A stretch of 20,000 nucleotides of DNA from Chrysomallon squamiferum (lineage: Eukaryota; Mollusca; Gastropoda; Neomphalida; Peltospiridae), in the NCBI GenBank assembly GCA_012295275.1, contig CM022670.1, positions 36,365,585 through 36,385,584 of the forward strand. The letters run 5' to 3'. The position numbers were made by a program, and so were the translations under genes. The notes beneath the pieces are model-generated. The model saw only the letters and a program-made list of their open reading frames with translations. It searched no databases and was not told the DNA's origin. Shown piece by piece: positions 1 to 10,671 of the stretch (positions within the stretch are counted from its first letter, which is position 1; each line of letters starts with the position of its first letter).

Positions 1-590
1 GTTATATTATTAAAATCATTAAATTTACAGTGTTACAATATAAGTACCAGTCAATCGTATTAATTTAAAACATATGCAGTTAAATGAACTAGCACTGATA
101 GACACCTTCGTTATTCTGTTAATTGAGGTCCTGTTCTGGTTTTTAACTCTTGAATGTTGTGTTGAAGGTAAAGAAAATAAATCTGAAGACCACACACACA
201 CACACGTACATCCATACTTACACATACATACATAGGGACACACACACTCATAATTATAAGACATTATTCAATATACATGTATAATCGGATTACATTATTT
301 TAAATATTTTATGCAAGTAATATTATCTTTCCATATACTGTATTTCTGTGATAGCTTTAGTATAAACTAATTATCAAATACAAGTCTTATTAGCTAAACA
401 GTAACATTCAGTGAAAATACTACAAGTCAAAATTGAATGTAATTAATATGCAAAATGACAGATAAGATGAATTACATTCCATTTTAAGTGTAAAATTCAA
501 TATGGATGTGTATAAATAGTCTGAATTTATCACCAGAAAGATAAATAAATAAAATATCCATAAAGAAACACCACAAAAACAATGACAGAA

Positions 591-593
<3 letters not shown>

Positions 594-632
<39 letters not shown>
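594..632. repeat. (GT)n microsatellite
   Basis: An uninterrupted GT run, followed by an AT-rich ATATAT tract and (AAC)n at about 682-708. The counterpart in unit 3 is at 15604-15676. Confidence 0.95.
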
Positions 633-636
<4 letters not shown>

Positions 637-1003
637 ATATATACATATATATATATTCTTCAAAAATATATATATAAAAAAAAACAACAACAACAACAAC
701 AACAACAAAAAAAAATTGAAATCAGTATACCAAAATAATTTAAAAGGTATTTTCAAACAACCATGAGATTAATTAAAAAAATATATATTTTTAAAAAATC
801 CTGAAGGAATTTTTCCCAAAGATGCCAAGAAAAGAGTACAGTTAAGAAGACCATGGTTAGTACATACCCTTGTATTCATTTATTAATCATTGTGTGGAGA
901 TAACAGTTTTCCTCTCAAATATGATCTTTGTACAAGAAAGTATAAGTAACATTTAATAATGTTGCTCAGATAACTTGTATGTGTGTATATATAAATACCC
1001 CCC

Positions 1004-1023
1004 ACACACACACGTACATACAT

Positions 1024-1076
<53 letters not shown>
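1004..1076. repeat. (CA)n microsatellite
   Basis: A long CA run with one short interruption (GTACATACATAAA). The counterpart in unit 3 is at about 15990-16064. Confidence 0.95.
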
Positions 1077-1078
<2 letters not shown>

Positions 1079-1356
1079 TATGCACATGTTTCTATAGGGA
1101 GTCATTTTTCTCATACCTAGGGGGTAAATTGTTTGATTCAGGATTTGTACATATTCTGGTTTATCTCTCTATCTGTTTATCCTTATTTTTAAAATATTGC
1201 TTAAATATGGTGAAAGGGTATATTTACTTCTGAAAGTGGAAAATGGAATAAAAAAATTAAGTTTCATACCAATTCGTTTTTGTATGTATTTCATTTAATT
1301 AATATGTTCTTCATTGTTAATGATATGCTCAATAAAAAGGGAACAAATCTGTTTAG

Positions 1357-1700
1357 TAAATAAATAAATAAACAAATTAATTAATAATGAATGAACATTT
1401 AAACACATAAATAAATGAACAAGTAAACAAACAAACAAATAAATAAATTGATTAATTAATGAACAAATAAATAAGTAAATAAATAAATAAATTAATAAAT
1501 AAAACAAACAAATTAATTAATTAATATAATAAACAAATAAATAAATAAATAAATAATTAATGAACAAATAATTAATTAAATAAATAAATAAATAAATAAA
1601 TGAATAAATTAATTAATAAACAAACTAAATAAATAAATAAAATAAAATAAACAAATTAATTAATGAAATAATAATTAAATAAATAAATAAACAGGCAAAC
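1357..1700. repeat. (AAAT)n/(AATT)n-rich tract in intron 1
   Basis: About 340 bp made of AAAT, AATT, AAAC and GAAC tetramers. The open frame on the minus strand that reads as Leu/Ile/Tyr/Phe repeats is a product of this tract. It is matched closely by 16386-16728. Confidence 0.93.
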
Positions 1701-2474
1701 AAACAAAAGAAATTCATTTTCCCAAAGATCTTCAAAATGACTAGATTAAAAACTCTGTGACATCTGATAACCTAACATGTGATAATATAAACACACTGAT
1801 AAAATAAGTGATTTGCTATTTTTAAATAACATTCAGCAGATACAGTTTTATTGCCTTTGAAGGAGCAAGTAGAATGAAAATACAAAGCTTTCCACTTCTC
1901 TGGCTTTATAGTCAGAATGCACAGTGCATTCAAGCATGCAGTGTCTCTTGGCAACAAGGAAAATAAATACAGATGACTGTTTGTGTGTCTAAATTTAGAT
2001 AAAGTAATCATGCTTCTTTCCCAAAGGTCATTATTGGTGACTGACAATAACCTTGACCAGTGGAGAACTAAGGATTAATAGGACAACAAACTAGCACTGT
2101 GTAAGTGTGAAAAGAATGCTAACAGTGAATGACAACAAAAATGGGACCATTAGAATATTGAATTACAACAGTAATAATCATCCTTAATCATTGCAGTAAT
2201 TGTGTTGTATCTTTTATCTTTTTTTTTTCTTTTAAATCATTCACCAAAATATTTGATTAATTATCAGTTCTGTACAAGCAGAAGTAATGAGCACGTTAAG
2301 AACATAAATGTATTTGCATATGATGTTTCTTAAATAACTTAAATCATGTAAACTTCAGGGTTACTTACACACAACACACAGACACATTCGTGTGCACATG
2401 CATAAACACACATAGACATAAAAATAAACATTAAGATAAAAGATAACATGAAAATGTGGGTAAAATTAAATTGT

Positions 2475-3560
2475 AATAGCAATAATAGTAGTAGTAGTAG
2501 GAGTGTAATAGATTTAATAACATTGGTAGGAGGACTGTAACAGACTTAATAACAGTAGTCATAGCAGGATTGTAATAGAGTTAATAACAGTAGTAGCAGG
2601 AGGATTGTAATATACTTAATAACAGTAGTAATATCAGGATTGTAATAGAGATAATAACAGTAGTAGCAGGATTGTAATAGAGTCAATAACAGTAGTAGCA
2701 GGATTGTAATAGACTTAATAACAGTAGTAGGAGGATTGTAATAGAGTCAATAACAGTAGTAGCAGGATTGTAATAGAGTCAATAACAGTAGTAATATCAG
2801 GATTGTAATAGACTTAATAACAGTAGTAGCAGGATTGTAATAGAGTCAATAACAGTAGTAGCAGGATTGTAATATACTTAATAACAGTAGTAATATCAGG
2901 ATTGTAATAGACTTAATAACAGTAGTAGCAGGATTGTAATAGACTTAATAACAGTTGTCATAGCAGGATTGTAATAGACTTAATAACAATAGTAGTAGGA
3001 TTGTAATAGACTTAATAACAGTTGTCATATCAGGATTGTAATAATAACAGTAGTAGTAGGAGGATTGTAATAGAGTTAATAATAGTAGTAGAAGGATTGT
3101 AATAGACTTAATACCAGTATTAGGAGGACTGTAATAGACTCAATAACAGGAGTAGCAGGATTGTATTAGACTTAATAACAGTAGTAGTAGGATTGTAATA
3201 GACTTAATAACAATAGTAGTAGGATTGTAATAGACTTAATAACAGTAGTAGTAGGATCCATAATAGACTTAATAACAGTAGTAGTAGGATTGTAATAGAC
3301 TTAATAACAATAGTAGTAGTATTGTAATAGACTTAATAACAGTAGTAGTAGGATTGTAATAGACTTAATAACAGTAATAATAGGAGGATTGTAATAGACT
3401 CAATAACAGTTGTCATAGCAGGATTGTAATAGACTTAATAACAGTAGTAGTAGGATTGTAATAGACTTAATAATAGTTGTCATATCAGGATTGTAATAGA
3501 CTTAATAACTGTGGTAGTAGGAGGATTGTAATAGACTTAATAACTGTAGTTACAGTAGGA
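2475..3560. repeat. Intronic minisatellite, copy 1 (about 30-36 bp period)
   Basis: This is a long array with core GGATTGTAATAGACTTAATA followed by ACAG and a variable run of TAG triplets, repeated some 35 times. Two recurring variants alternate (AGACTTAA and AGAGTCAA), and interruptions such as GTTGTCATA recur. It lies inside the gene 1 intron. Confidence 0.9.
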
Positions 3561-3907
3561 TAGTAATCAAATTAGAAGTTGCAATAGTAGGACTATTAGC
3601 CATTTAGCTCCTGGAGGTTCAAAAATAAATTTTCTATAGGGTATTTTTACTGAATTGTCATAGTGTTTTCAGTGGTTACTTCAAGGCCGAACTAACCACT
3701 TACGATCTCTAGATCTCATTAAAATCAATGATTCATAGCAATGCCATAACAGACTTCGATTAAAAATTGTAAACAAAAAAGCAAAGGAAAGAGGTTTAGT
3801 CACGGTTTTAGAATTATTTTTGTAACAGAATGACATTCACGAAACGAAATTTATAAGCACTAATATTTATACTAGATCGTTTCTTGTATATATTTACAAT
3901 TCTAATA

Positions 3908-4111
3908 TTATTTTAGATTCACTACTGGTAATAGCTGTTGCTGAATAGTTGAAGTAGCAGCAACAGCAGTAACAGTAGTAGCAATAGAATGGAGAGAAGC
4001 AGTAGACTTATTAACACCTGTAATAGTAGGAGTAGCAGTATTATAACAACAAATAGAGATAGTAGTTGCATTAGTAATAGTAGTGGTAGCAGCAGTGGCA
4101 GTAGTAGTCAA
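3908..4111 (-). repeat. Degenerate TAG/CAG-triplet block with a Thr/Ala-rich open frame (copies also at 10356-10555 and 18352-18555)
   Basis: On the plus strand this is a run of GTAGTAGCAG-like triplets. On the minus strand it reads as ACT/ACC/GCT codons, giving a Thr/Ala/Ser-rich 67-residue frame. It lies inside the intron in all three units. No convincing acceptor or donor flanks it. It is most simply an old triplet repeat related to the neighbouring minisatellite. See the corresponding finding for the alternative. Confidence 0.6.
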
Positions 4112-4264
4112 GACGGGCCGAGAGATTAATTTGAATTAAATTTTATAAAACGAACAAATTATGCAACATGCAAATTAAAAAGAATAAGAATAGATTCTTA
4201 AAACATGATACTTCTTACACGAAACGACTACAACCAAAAGAAAAGTACTACAACAACATCAACT

Positions 4265-4266
<2 letters not shown>

Positions 4267-4342
<76 letters not shown>

Positions 4343-4430
4343 TAATAAATAAATAAATAAAAATAATAATAAAAATAATAAGAATAATAAGAATAAGAAT
4401 AAGAATAAGAATAAGAATAAGAATAATCCC
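4267..4430. repeat. (AAT)n with (AAAT)n and (AATAAG)n next to the exon 1 donor
   Basis: A compound triplet/tetramer/hexamer tract that ends about 15 bp from the donor of gene 1. It is shorter in copy 3 (18708-18752) and deleted in copy 2. Confidence 0.93.
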
Positions 4431-4446
4431 CAAAACAAATACTAAC

Positions 4447-4618
4447 CTCGTTCAGGTCCAAAACCATCCCAAAGGAATGGCGTACTGTAGTCAGAGCAGT
4501 ATGAAAAACGATGGTAAATATTTTTCGAGTACAGAGCTACAGCTAAAACAAACACAATCCCGACCATGAACATCACTTTCGTGGTCAAAGTAAAACGTGA
4601 ACGGTTAAACGAAATCAT
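4447..4618 (-). CDS. Exon 1 of gene copy 1 (partial gene; exon 2 is left of the window)
   Basis: This is the same signal-anchor exon as in copy 3: 57 codons plus one base, ending GAACGAG|GTTAGT. The protein begins MISFNRSRFTLTTK, then has the helix VMFMVGIVFVLAVALY and a stem ending STPFLWDGFGPER. It differs from copy 3 by a handful of substitutions and keeps the frame and donor, so copy 1 may be functional. Its catalytic-domain exon is not in the window. Aligning the intron to copy 3 places the expected acceptor about 340 bp to the left of base 1. The frame is also open upstream to an ATG at 4708, giving a possible 30-residue extension. I prefer the ATG at 4618 because only the part downstream of it is shared by all three copies. 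Confidence 0.75.
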
Positions 4619-4754
4619 TTTGAATATCCTTCTTCCCACCCGCTTGAAAACAAATACGTGTAGGTATGTGCATTTACAGATACCCGAATGAACTCGCCGT
4701 GATAGCACAACACCTTTTTTATTTTTTTATTTTTTTTATCACTGCTGTTTTGGA

Positions 4755-5135
4755 TTTATTTTACGGCCTGTGTGGATGTTGATCGATCACCTGGTTCTTC
4801 AGAAAACCATCAAATATCACGTGGACACGCTAAGAAAGATTTGGTTAAATCGGTGCGATGTAGAAATACTGAATCGCTACCAGTTGAGAGATTTCTAAAG
4901 AATACAATTGTCACGCTTTGACGAACGTCGGACAACGTGGACGTTTCGGCCGTTTCCAAGGTTTCAGAAAAACATCAGTGGACTCTTTCTCGTCGTGAAT
5001 CGTAGTATTCTTTTTCTTTTCTTTTTAAATTATATATCTCTCTTTAACAGAAACTGTTCATTGATGCCCCTTTCCTATAAATAACTCTCGTCTACCGCTA
5101 TCTATGTTATAAATTACAGCGGTAATATTTTGTAT
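4755..5135 (-). promoter_or_regulatory. Conserved 5' flank of gene copy 1 (putative promoter/5' UTR)
   Basis: This block upstream of exon 1 is kept in all three units. It has a CACGTG E-box-type palindrome at 4818-4823 and the shared GTTTCGGCCGTTTCCAAGG near 4943-4961. It is more GC-rich than its surroundings. No convincing minus-strand TATA box can be placed. Copy 1 lacks about 70 bp near 4987 that copies 2 and 3 have. A promoter or leader role is inferred from position and conservation between duplicates only. Confidence 0.35.
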
Positions 5136-5342
5136 GTTTAATAGTTTAAACGTCTCATGCTTTAGCTTAATGCTAATAATAATAAAATATAAATATAAAT
5201 ATTTAAATATAAATGCTATATATTATTATTGTTTGTTTAGCTTTTATACATAACTGTGTTGGTACGAACATATTCCCCCTTACCTATCCCAATTTTATTT
5301 TTTAAAATCCTGCGAAATCACTCAGTAATAAAAGGGACTTTT

Positions 5343-5738
5343 GTATTTACAAACACTTGTGTGTGTGTTTGCCAATCGCTCCAATAATCCGTCTATGTTA
5401 CTGCGTAATTTTATCTTTCACAGTCACGTTTTTCTCTTCATGAACAATCTTCGTCTAAGGTCTGTTATGAAACAAACAAACAAAAACAAATAAAAAACCC
5501 GAAAAGTATGAAACTTAGCTGCTATCATTTGATAGGACTGAAACATTAACTGTGTTGATATGCATTTGGTTCTCATATTTCGTATTTTTCTAGACTGAAA
5601 TTCAATTCATTTTGAAAGTTATATCTTTCACAACATGGTTTGGACCTCTTTTTAGATATCAAAGATCCAACCGGCTTGACATCTGAATAACAAAAACCAC
5701 TGATGCTGTCAACAACAACAACAAAAACACCCAATCAA

Positions 5739-5793
<55 letters not shown>

Positions 5794-7345
5794 AAACAAA
5801 AAGAACAAACCACCAATAGTAGAAATATACAATAAAATTAAAAAATAACTTTCAAAAAAATATATTGGTTGATATAAGCTTACGATTTCATTTTTTAAGT
5901 GAGAACAACAGAATGACGATAACCATTCTAATATTTGAAAAATGTTCACAAAAACAATAAAAACAACGACTACAACAACAACAACAAAATTAAATAACAA
6001 AGGTGCAGCAGTACATAATGTTATTTACTGAATTATATTTAAAACTATTTAAAACACGACTATATCCCATAAAAGTTCAAGTCTGGGAATTCAACTGAAA
6101 ATACGATCAGTGTGATAAAGATGTAATGTCGTTTTCCCACCTAGATTTGGTTGGGAACACGATCCGAAACCTACAAATTGTAATATAGATGTTTTGACGT
6201 GCCAAATTATTAGGAGTAATTGAATATGTCTACACTTTTGGTTGCTCCTGTGCATACCCAACATTAAATAAATTAATCTGGAAATATTTAGCTCGTGTAT
6301 TTATTAAAAATTTAAAAAAAAGAAAAGAAAAAAAAGAAGATATTTTTATGAATGCAGAGCGCATTCAGTAGTCACGCAGTTTCCGACGGGTCACCGATTG
6401 TTAAATGTACTTAGAGCGGTAAATGTTATGTATATTACTCAAGCACTCGTTTGTTATCGCTATAATCATACAGCTTTGTGAATATTTTTATGTTCTGCTT
6501 CAGTGAGCAGCAATGTCTGTTTGGGCGAAATAAAACCTCTTTTATGTTATTACTGTTAATTATTAGTTGAAAATGCACGACTAATCTTAATGGTATTTAA
6601 GCACCAGGCATATGATCAAACTTGTCTTTGGCATAACTATTTCTATCATAACTAAGTTGTATTTCATTTTATTTATAATTAAAGTGTTTTTAATGATCTA
6701 TAAGACTTCGTCCCCCCTCTGATACAACTATTGTAACTATATTTTATATATCTAGCTGTCTGACCTCGATGACAGATTGTTAAGGACATTATCACAGCTG
6801 CTTACGGTAAAAGTGTTGTATAATTAATGATGCAGAATTGTAAATAATAGACAAACAGCGACTGAAAGAATCGATCGATTCGGATTAACTTGACTGGTCC
6901 CAAATTAACTTATTACATTAATAATATACTGGTGCGGTTAAAAGAAAAGACAAAAAAAAAACAAAAAAAAAACGTGATCAGAATGGCTAAATAAATTTTA
7001 AATAATATCAAATAATAACTATTTTCTGTTGTGATTTTCAAAACCCATACTAACAATAATTATTTTGTTTTTCTTTCTTTTTCATTTTTTGTTTTGGCCT
7101 CTTAGATATCTTTTGTGTTTGTGTTGTTACTTTTTCTTTTAGTCGTAAATTCTGTTTAAAAGACCGTTAGCAATCAGACATGTAGGATGAATATATTTTT
7201 ACTATTTATTTAAAAATAATAATAATAATAATAAAAAAAATAATCTCTCCCAACCCCATCCAAAAAAAAAAAAAAATCCTACACATATTTAAGTAACCGT
7301 CTACAATAAAAACTAGATTTTATAAGATAAACGTGACCTTGCGAT

Positions 7346-7376
<31 letters not shown>

Positions 7377-8042
7377 ATTATTTTTTTTTTATATATACAC
7401 CATCTCGAATTGTACATTAATGACGAAAGAACAAACAACATGCAGATATTCAGAAATTCAGTAAGGGCTTAAACTGCAAAGTTATCATGTCAGGTATTGT
7501 TTCCTGCACGGTCCGAACTCTAAGAAAGGTGTTTTGATAAAAAGTACCAGTCGAGATTACGTAAAGCAAAACTTTTATACGTAACGCGACTGACTTTTCA
7601 GTTTTTAAAGTTTCACAACTCAGTATAATTATATGCAATAAAGAGTTACTTCCCATTGCGCTTTTCGTCTTCTCTTTTGGAATTAAAGACGTATGCTTGA
7701 GTGATTCGTAACAAAAATTAAATTACTGAGTTCCATTGTCAAAAAGGATCAAATTCAAACTGTGAACACGCACAATAATAAAGTAAAAAGAAATTACAGA
7801 ATTAAAAATAATTCATTTGACGTTTATCTAATGTTGTTTATCGATAATGTTATAAATAAATCATCCAAATTCTGTTTTTATAAAATTTACAAGTCAGCGT
7901 ATCAATATTAAGGAGATAAATATTTTAGAAAACATTTTCTAATGATTGTTGCACAATGCTTTTCTGTCTGATGAATTATTTGATGTAATAAAACAAACGG
8001 TGGATTTCATTCCTTAATGACTAAAAAATAATAACTAAATAC
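5343..8042 (+). repeat. Intergenic spacer A, inverted copy of spacer B
   Basis: The 2.7 kb between units 1 and 2 matches the reverse complement of 11624-13761. For example, the block at 7377-7480 is the reverse complement of about 12190-12290, and the left end with its GT/CA tract matches 13690-13761 reversed. I find no supportable gene. The short open frames have frameshifts or stops relative to the other copy. It contains (CA)n at 5741-5791, AT-rich tracts and poly(T)/poly(A) runs near 6310, 6950, 7260 and 7346. Confidence 0.85.
5741..5791. repeat. (CA)n microsatellite in spacer A
   Basis: An uninterrupted CA run. The inverted counterpart is the TG run at 13225-13265 in spacer B. Confidence 0.95.
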
Positions 8043-8165
8043 ATTATAACCACTGCGATAAATTTGTAGTATCAGTAATACTCTCTATATTGATTGTGCA
8101 TTAATTCACTGACAGTAACTACTGGATCAAAAAGGTTTTTTTTTTTTGTTTTTTTGTTGTTGTTT

Positions 8166-8745
8166 TCATAATTTGAACAAGTCAAACCACCCACATCGAA
8201 ATAAATGAAACATAGATCTGTTTTGGAAATACAGCTGCATATTTGCGGTTTGGTCGTCATCGATAATTCCTTTCTTCGTCCATTCCTCTATCAGTTTTAC
8301 ATGCTGTTCTTCATAACTCACGAGAACGCGTATTCCTCCACCGAAAACTCCCCGAGCCAAAACATTGATGTTTTTCTTGTGAATATCGTCTACATCTATG
8401 GAATTTAGCTGTAATAACATTATTTTATCGTGATATTTGATCGCTGGTTTCCAAATACCATCTGACGGATAGACGTTTTCATAATGGCCTCCATTCTTGC
8501 TCTGTGTTTGTAGTAAGGAAGATCTCGCAGCTGGATTGGTAAAATTAACGTCCTGTTCTCCCTTCCTCGCCTCATCCACTCGACAAATGGTCGTCCCTTG
8601 GTCTCTATGAACACAACGAGGTTGACGTCAAGTTTTAACAGATGAGACATAAACATCAGATAGTCATTGTATGTTCTTTTCTGAGCGCTCCAGTTTCCAC
8701 GTCCTATGTCTATGAGTGATGTGACAACAGTGAAAGTATAGGAAC
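8166..8745 (-). pseudogene. Exon 2 relic of gene copy 2
   Basis: The exon has 580 bases against 776 in copy 3. The difference is 184 plus 12. The N-terminal half (SYTFTVVTSLIDIGRGNW to MEAIMK) reads in one frame. The C-terminal half (VYPSDGIWKP to FDLFKL and stop) reads in another. The large deletion corresponds to about 14220-14404 in copy 3 and the small one to the codons for EWEH near 14125-14140. The small one lies between short CAT/TTCAT repeats, consistent with replication slippage. Confidence 0.88.
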
Positions 8746-9572
8746 CTGAAATAAATAAATAAATAAGTAAATAATTTTTGTGATTTTCTAAAAACTATAA
8801 CATTCAATTTAATAAACATACACTGTTATAAAATTATAGTAAAATTACAGTGTTGCAACATTATGATATTAAAAGTATTAAAATTAAGAAAAAATCAAAT
8901 TTTTTTTTACAATATTATAATATTCAAAAGATTAACATTATTAAAATTACAGTGTTACATTAGAAATATTAAAATTATCACAACTGCAGTTTTACAATAT
9001 TATATTATTAAAATCATTAAATTTACAGTGTTACAATATAAATACCAATCAATCTTATTAATTTAAAACATATGCAGTTAAATTAACTGGCATTCATAGA
9101 CACCTTTGTTATTCTGTTAATCAAGGTCCTATTCTGGTTTTTAACTCTTGAATGTTGTGTTGAAGATAAAGAAAATAAATCCGAAGACCACACACACACA
9201 CGTACATCCATACTTACACATACATACATAGGCACACACACACTCATAATTATAAGACATTATTCAATATACATGTATAATCGGATTACATTATTTTAAA
9301 TATTTTATGCAAGTAATATTATCTTACCACGTACACCGTATTTCTGTGATAGCTTTAGTATAAACTAATTATCAAATACAAGTCTTATTAGCTAAACAGT
9401 AACATTCAGTGAAAATACAATTCAAAATCGAATGTAACTAATATGCAAAATGAGAGATAAGATGAATTACATTCCATTTTAAAATTTAATATGGATGTGT
9501 ATAAATAGTCTGAATTTATCACCAGAAAGATAAATAAATAAAATATCCATAAAGAAACACCACGAAAACAAT

Positions 9573-10165
9573 CACAGTGAGATTGTAATAGACTTAATAA
9601 GAGTAGAAGGATTCTAATAGACTTAATAACTGTAGTTGTAGGAGGATTGTACCATACAATAACAATAGTAGTAGTAGGATTGTAATAGACTTCACAACAG
9701 TAGAAGGACTGTAATAGACTTAAGATCAGTAGTAGTAGGAGGATTGTAATAGACTTAAGATCAGTAGTAGTAGGAGGACTGTAATAGACTTAAGATCAGT
9801 AGTAGTAGGAGGACTGTAATAGAGTTAGTAACAGTAGTAGGAGGATTGTAATAGACTCAATAACAGTAGTAGAAGGATTGTAATAGAGTTAAGATCAGTA
9901 GTAGTAGGAGGATTGTAATAGACTTAATAACAGTAGTAGTAGCACGATTGTAATAGACTTAATAACATTGATAGGAGGACTATAATATACTTAATAACAG
10001 TAGTCAGAGCAGGATTGTAATATACTTAATAACAGTAGTAGTAGTAGTAGGATTGTAACATACAATAACAATAGTAGTAGTAGGAGGATTGTAACAGACA
10101 ATAAAGTAGGACTGTAATAGAGTTAATAACAGTAGTAGTAGGAGGAGTGTAACAGACTTAATAAC
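9573..10165. repeat. Intronic minisatellite, copy 2
   Basis: It has the same core as the array in copy 1 but is about 600 bp. It begins abruptly after AAACAATCACAGTGA, the point where the 1.9 kb intron deletion of unit 2 joins. It contains a local variant with TTAAGATCAGTAG repeated several times. Confidence 0.88.
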
Positions 10166-10671
10166 TGTTGTTACTTTAGGATAATAATCAAATTAACAGT
10201 TGTAATAGTAGGACTATTAGCCATTTAGATCCTGGAGGTTCAAAAATAAATGTTCTATAGAGTATTGTTACTGAATTGTCAAAGTGTTTTCTATGGTTAC
10301 TTCAAGGCTGAACTAACCACTAGGTCGTTTCCTGTATATATTTACAATTCTAATATTATTTTAGATTCACTAATGGTAATAGCTGTTGCTGAATAGTTGA
10401 AGTAGCAGCAACATCAGTAACAGTAGTAGCAATAGAATGGAGAGAAGCAGTAGACTTAGTAACTACTGTAATAGTGGGAGTAGAAGTATTATAACAACAA
10501 ATAGAGATGGTAGTTGCATTAGTAATAGTAGTGGCAGCAGCAGAGGTAGTAGTAGTCAAGACGAGCCGAGAAGTTGATTTGAACAAAATTTTATAAAACG
10601 AACAAATAATACTACATCCAATTAAAAACGATAAGAATAGATTCTTAAACCAAAAGTACTACAGCAACATA

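Larger units (their letters stand above)
1..4446 (-). other. Intron of gene copy 1 (3' part lies outside the window)
   Basis: This stretch is collinear with the copy 3 intron. Position 1 matches about 15011, and both introns then carry the same CA tracts, AAAT/AATT tract, minisatellite, Thr-codon-rich block and AAT run up to the exon 1 donor. Base 1 lies inside the intron, so only the donor is seen here. No open frame longer than about 90 codons exists in it, and the open frames that are present are microsatellite translations. Confidence 0.7.
1..5349 (-). repeat. Duplication unit 1 (partial; direct repeat with units 2 and 3)
   Basis: From base 1 the sequence is collinear with bases starting near 9003 and near 15011. 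All three run through the intron, exon 1 and the 5' flank in the same order and orientation. The right end, at the TTTTGTATTTA near 5339-5349, is where similarity to unit 2 in direct orientation stops. Confidence 0.85.

Noticed and set aside
25-264. Minus-strand open frame with a similar partner at 15028-15258
   Set aside because: It lies in duplicated intron DNA. It starts in CA-repeat sequence, the copy at about 9020-9250 is not open in the same way, and there are no domain features.
484-756. His/Thr- and Leu-rich frames here and at 15431-15742
   Set aside because: They are translations of GT, AT and AAC microsatellites in the intron.
883-1233. Overlapping Val/Cys-rich and His/Thr-rich frames on opposite strands
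   Set aside because: Both are readings of the same CA repeat.
1295-1507. Leu/Ile/Tyr/Phe-rich hydrophobic frame resembling a membrane protein (partner at 16322-16537)
   Set aside because: It is the translation of an AAAT/AATT tract, with no unique sequence.
2475-3560. CRISPR-like regular repeats
   Set aside because: The units are contiguous with no unique spacers, vary in length and lie in a eukaryotic intron. It is a minisatellite.
4228-4467. Leu/Tyr/Ser-Tyr repeat frame overlapping the exon 1 donor
   Set aside because: It comes from the (AAT)n/(AATAAG)n repeat in the intron.
5659-6000. 113-residue frame with a (VC)n stretch in spacer A
   Set aside because: It depends on the CA repeat length and is not open in the inverted copy in spacer B.
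7450-7656. 68-residue frame starting MGSNSLLHII, with a matching start at 12000 on the plus strand
   Set aside because: The spacer B copy has two extra A bases in an A-run, which breaks the frame, and there is no recognised domain. It is probably non-coding spacer.
5343-8042. Spacer as a DNA transposon with terminal inverted repeats
   Set aside because: Only about 8 bp of inverted match is seen at the ends, with no target-site duplication and no transposase-like frame. A plain inversion fits better.
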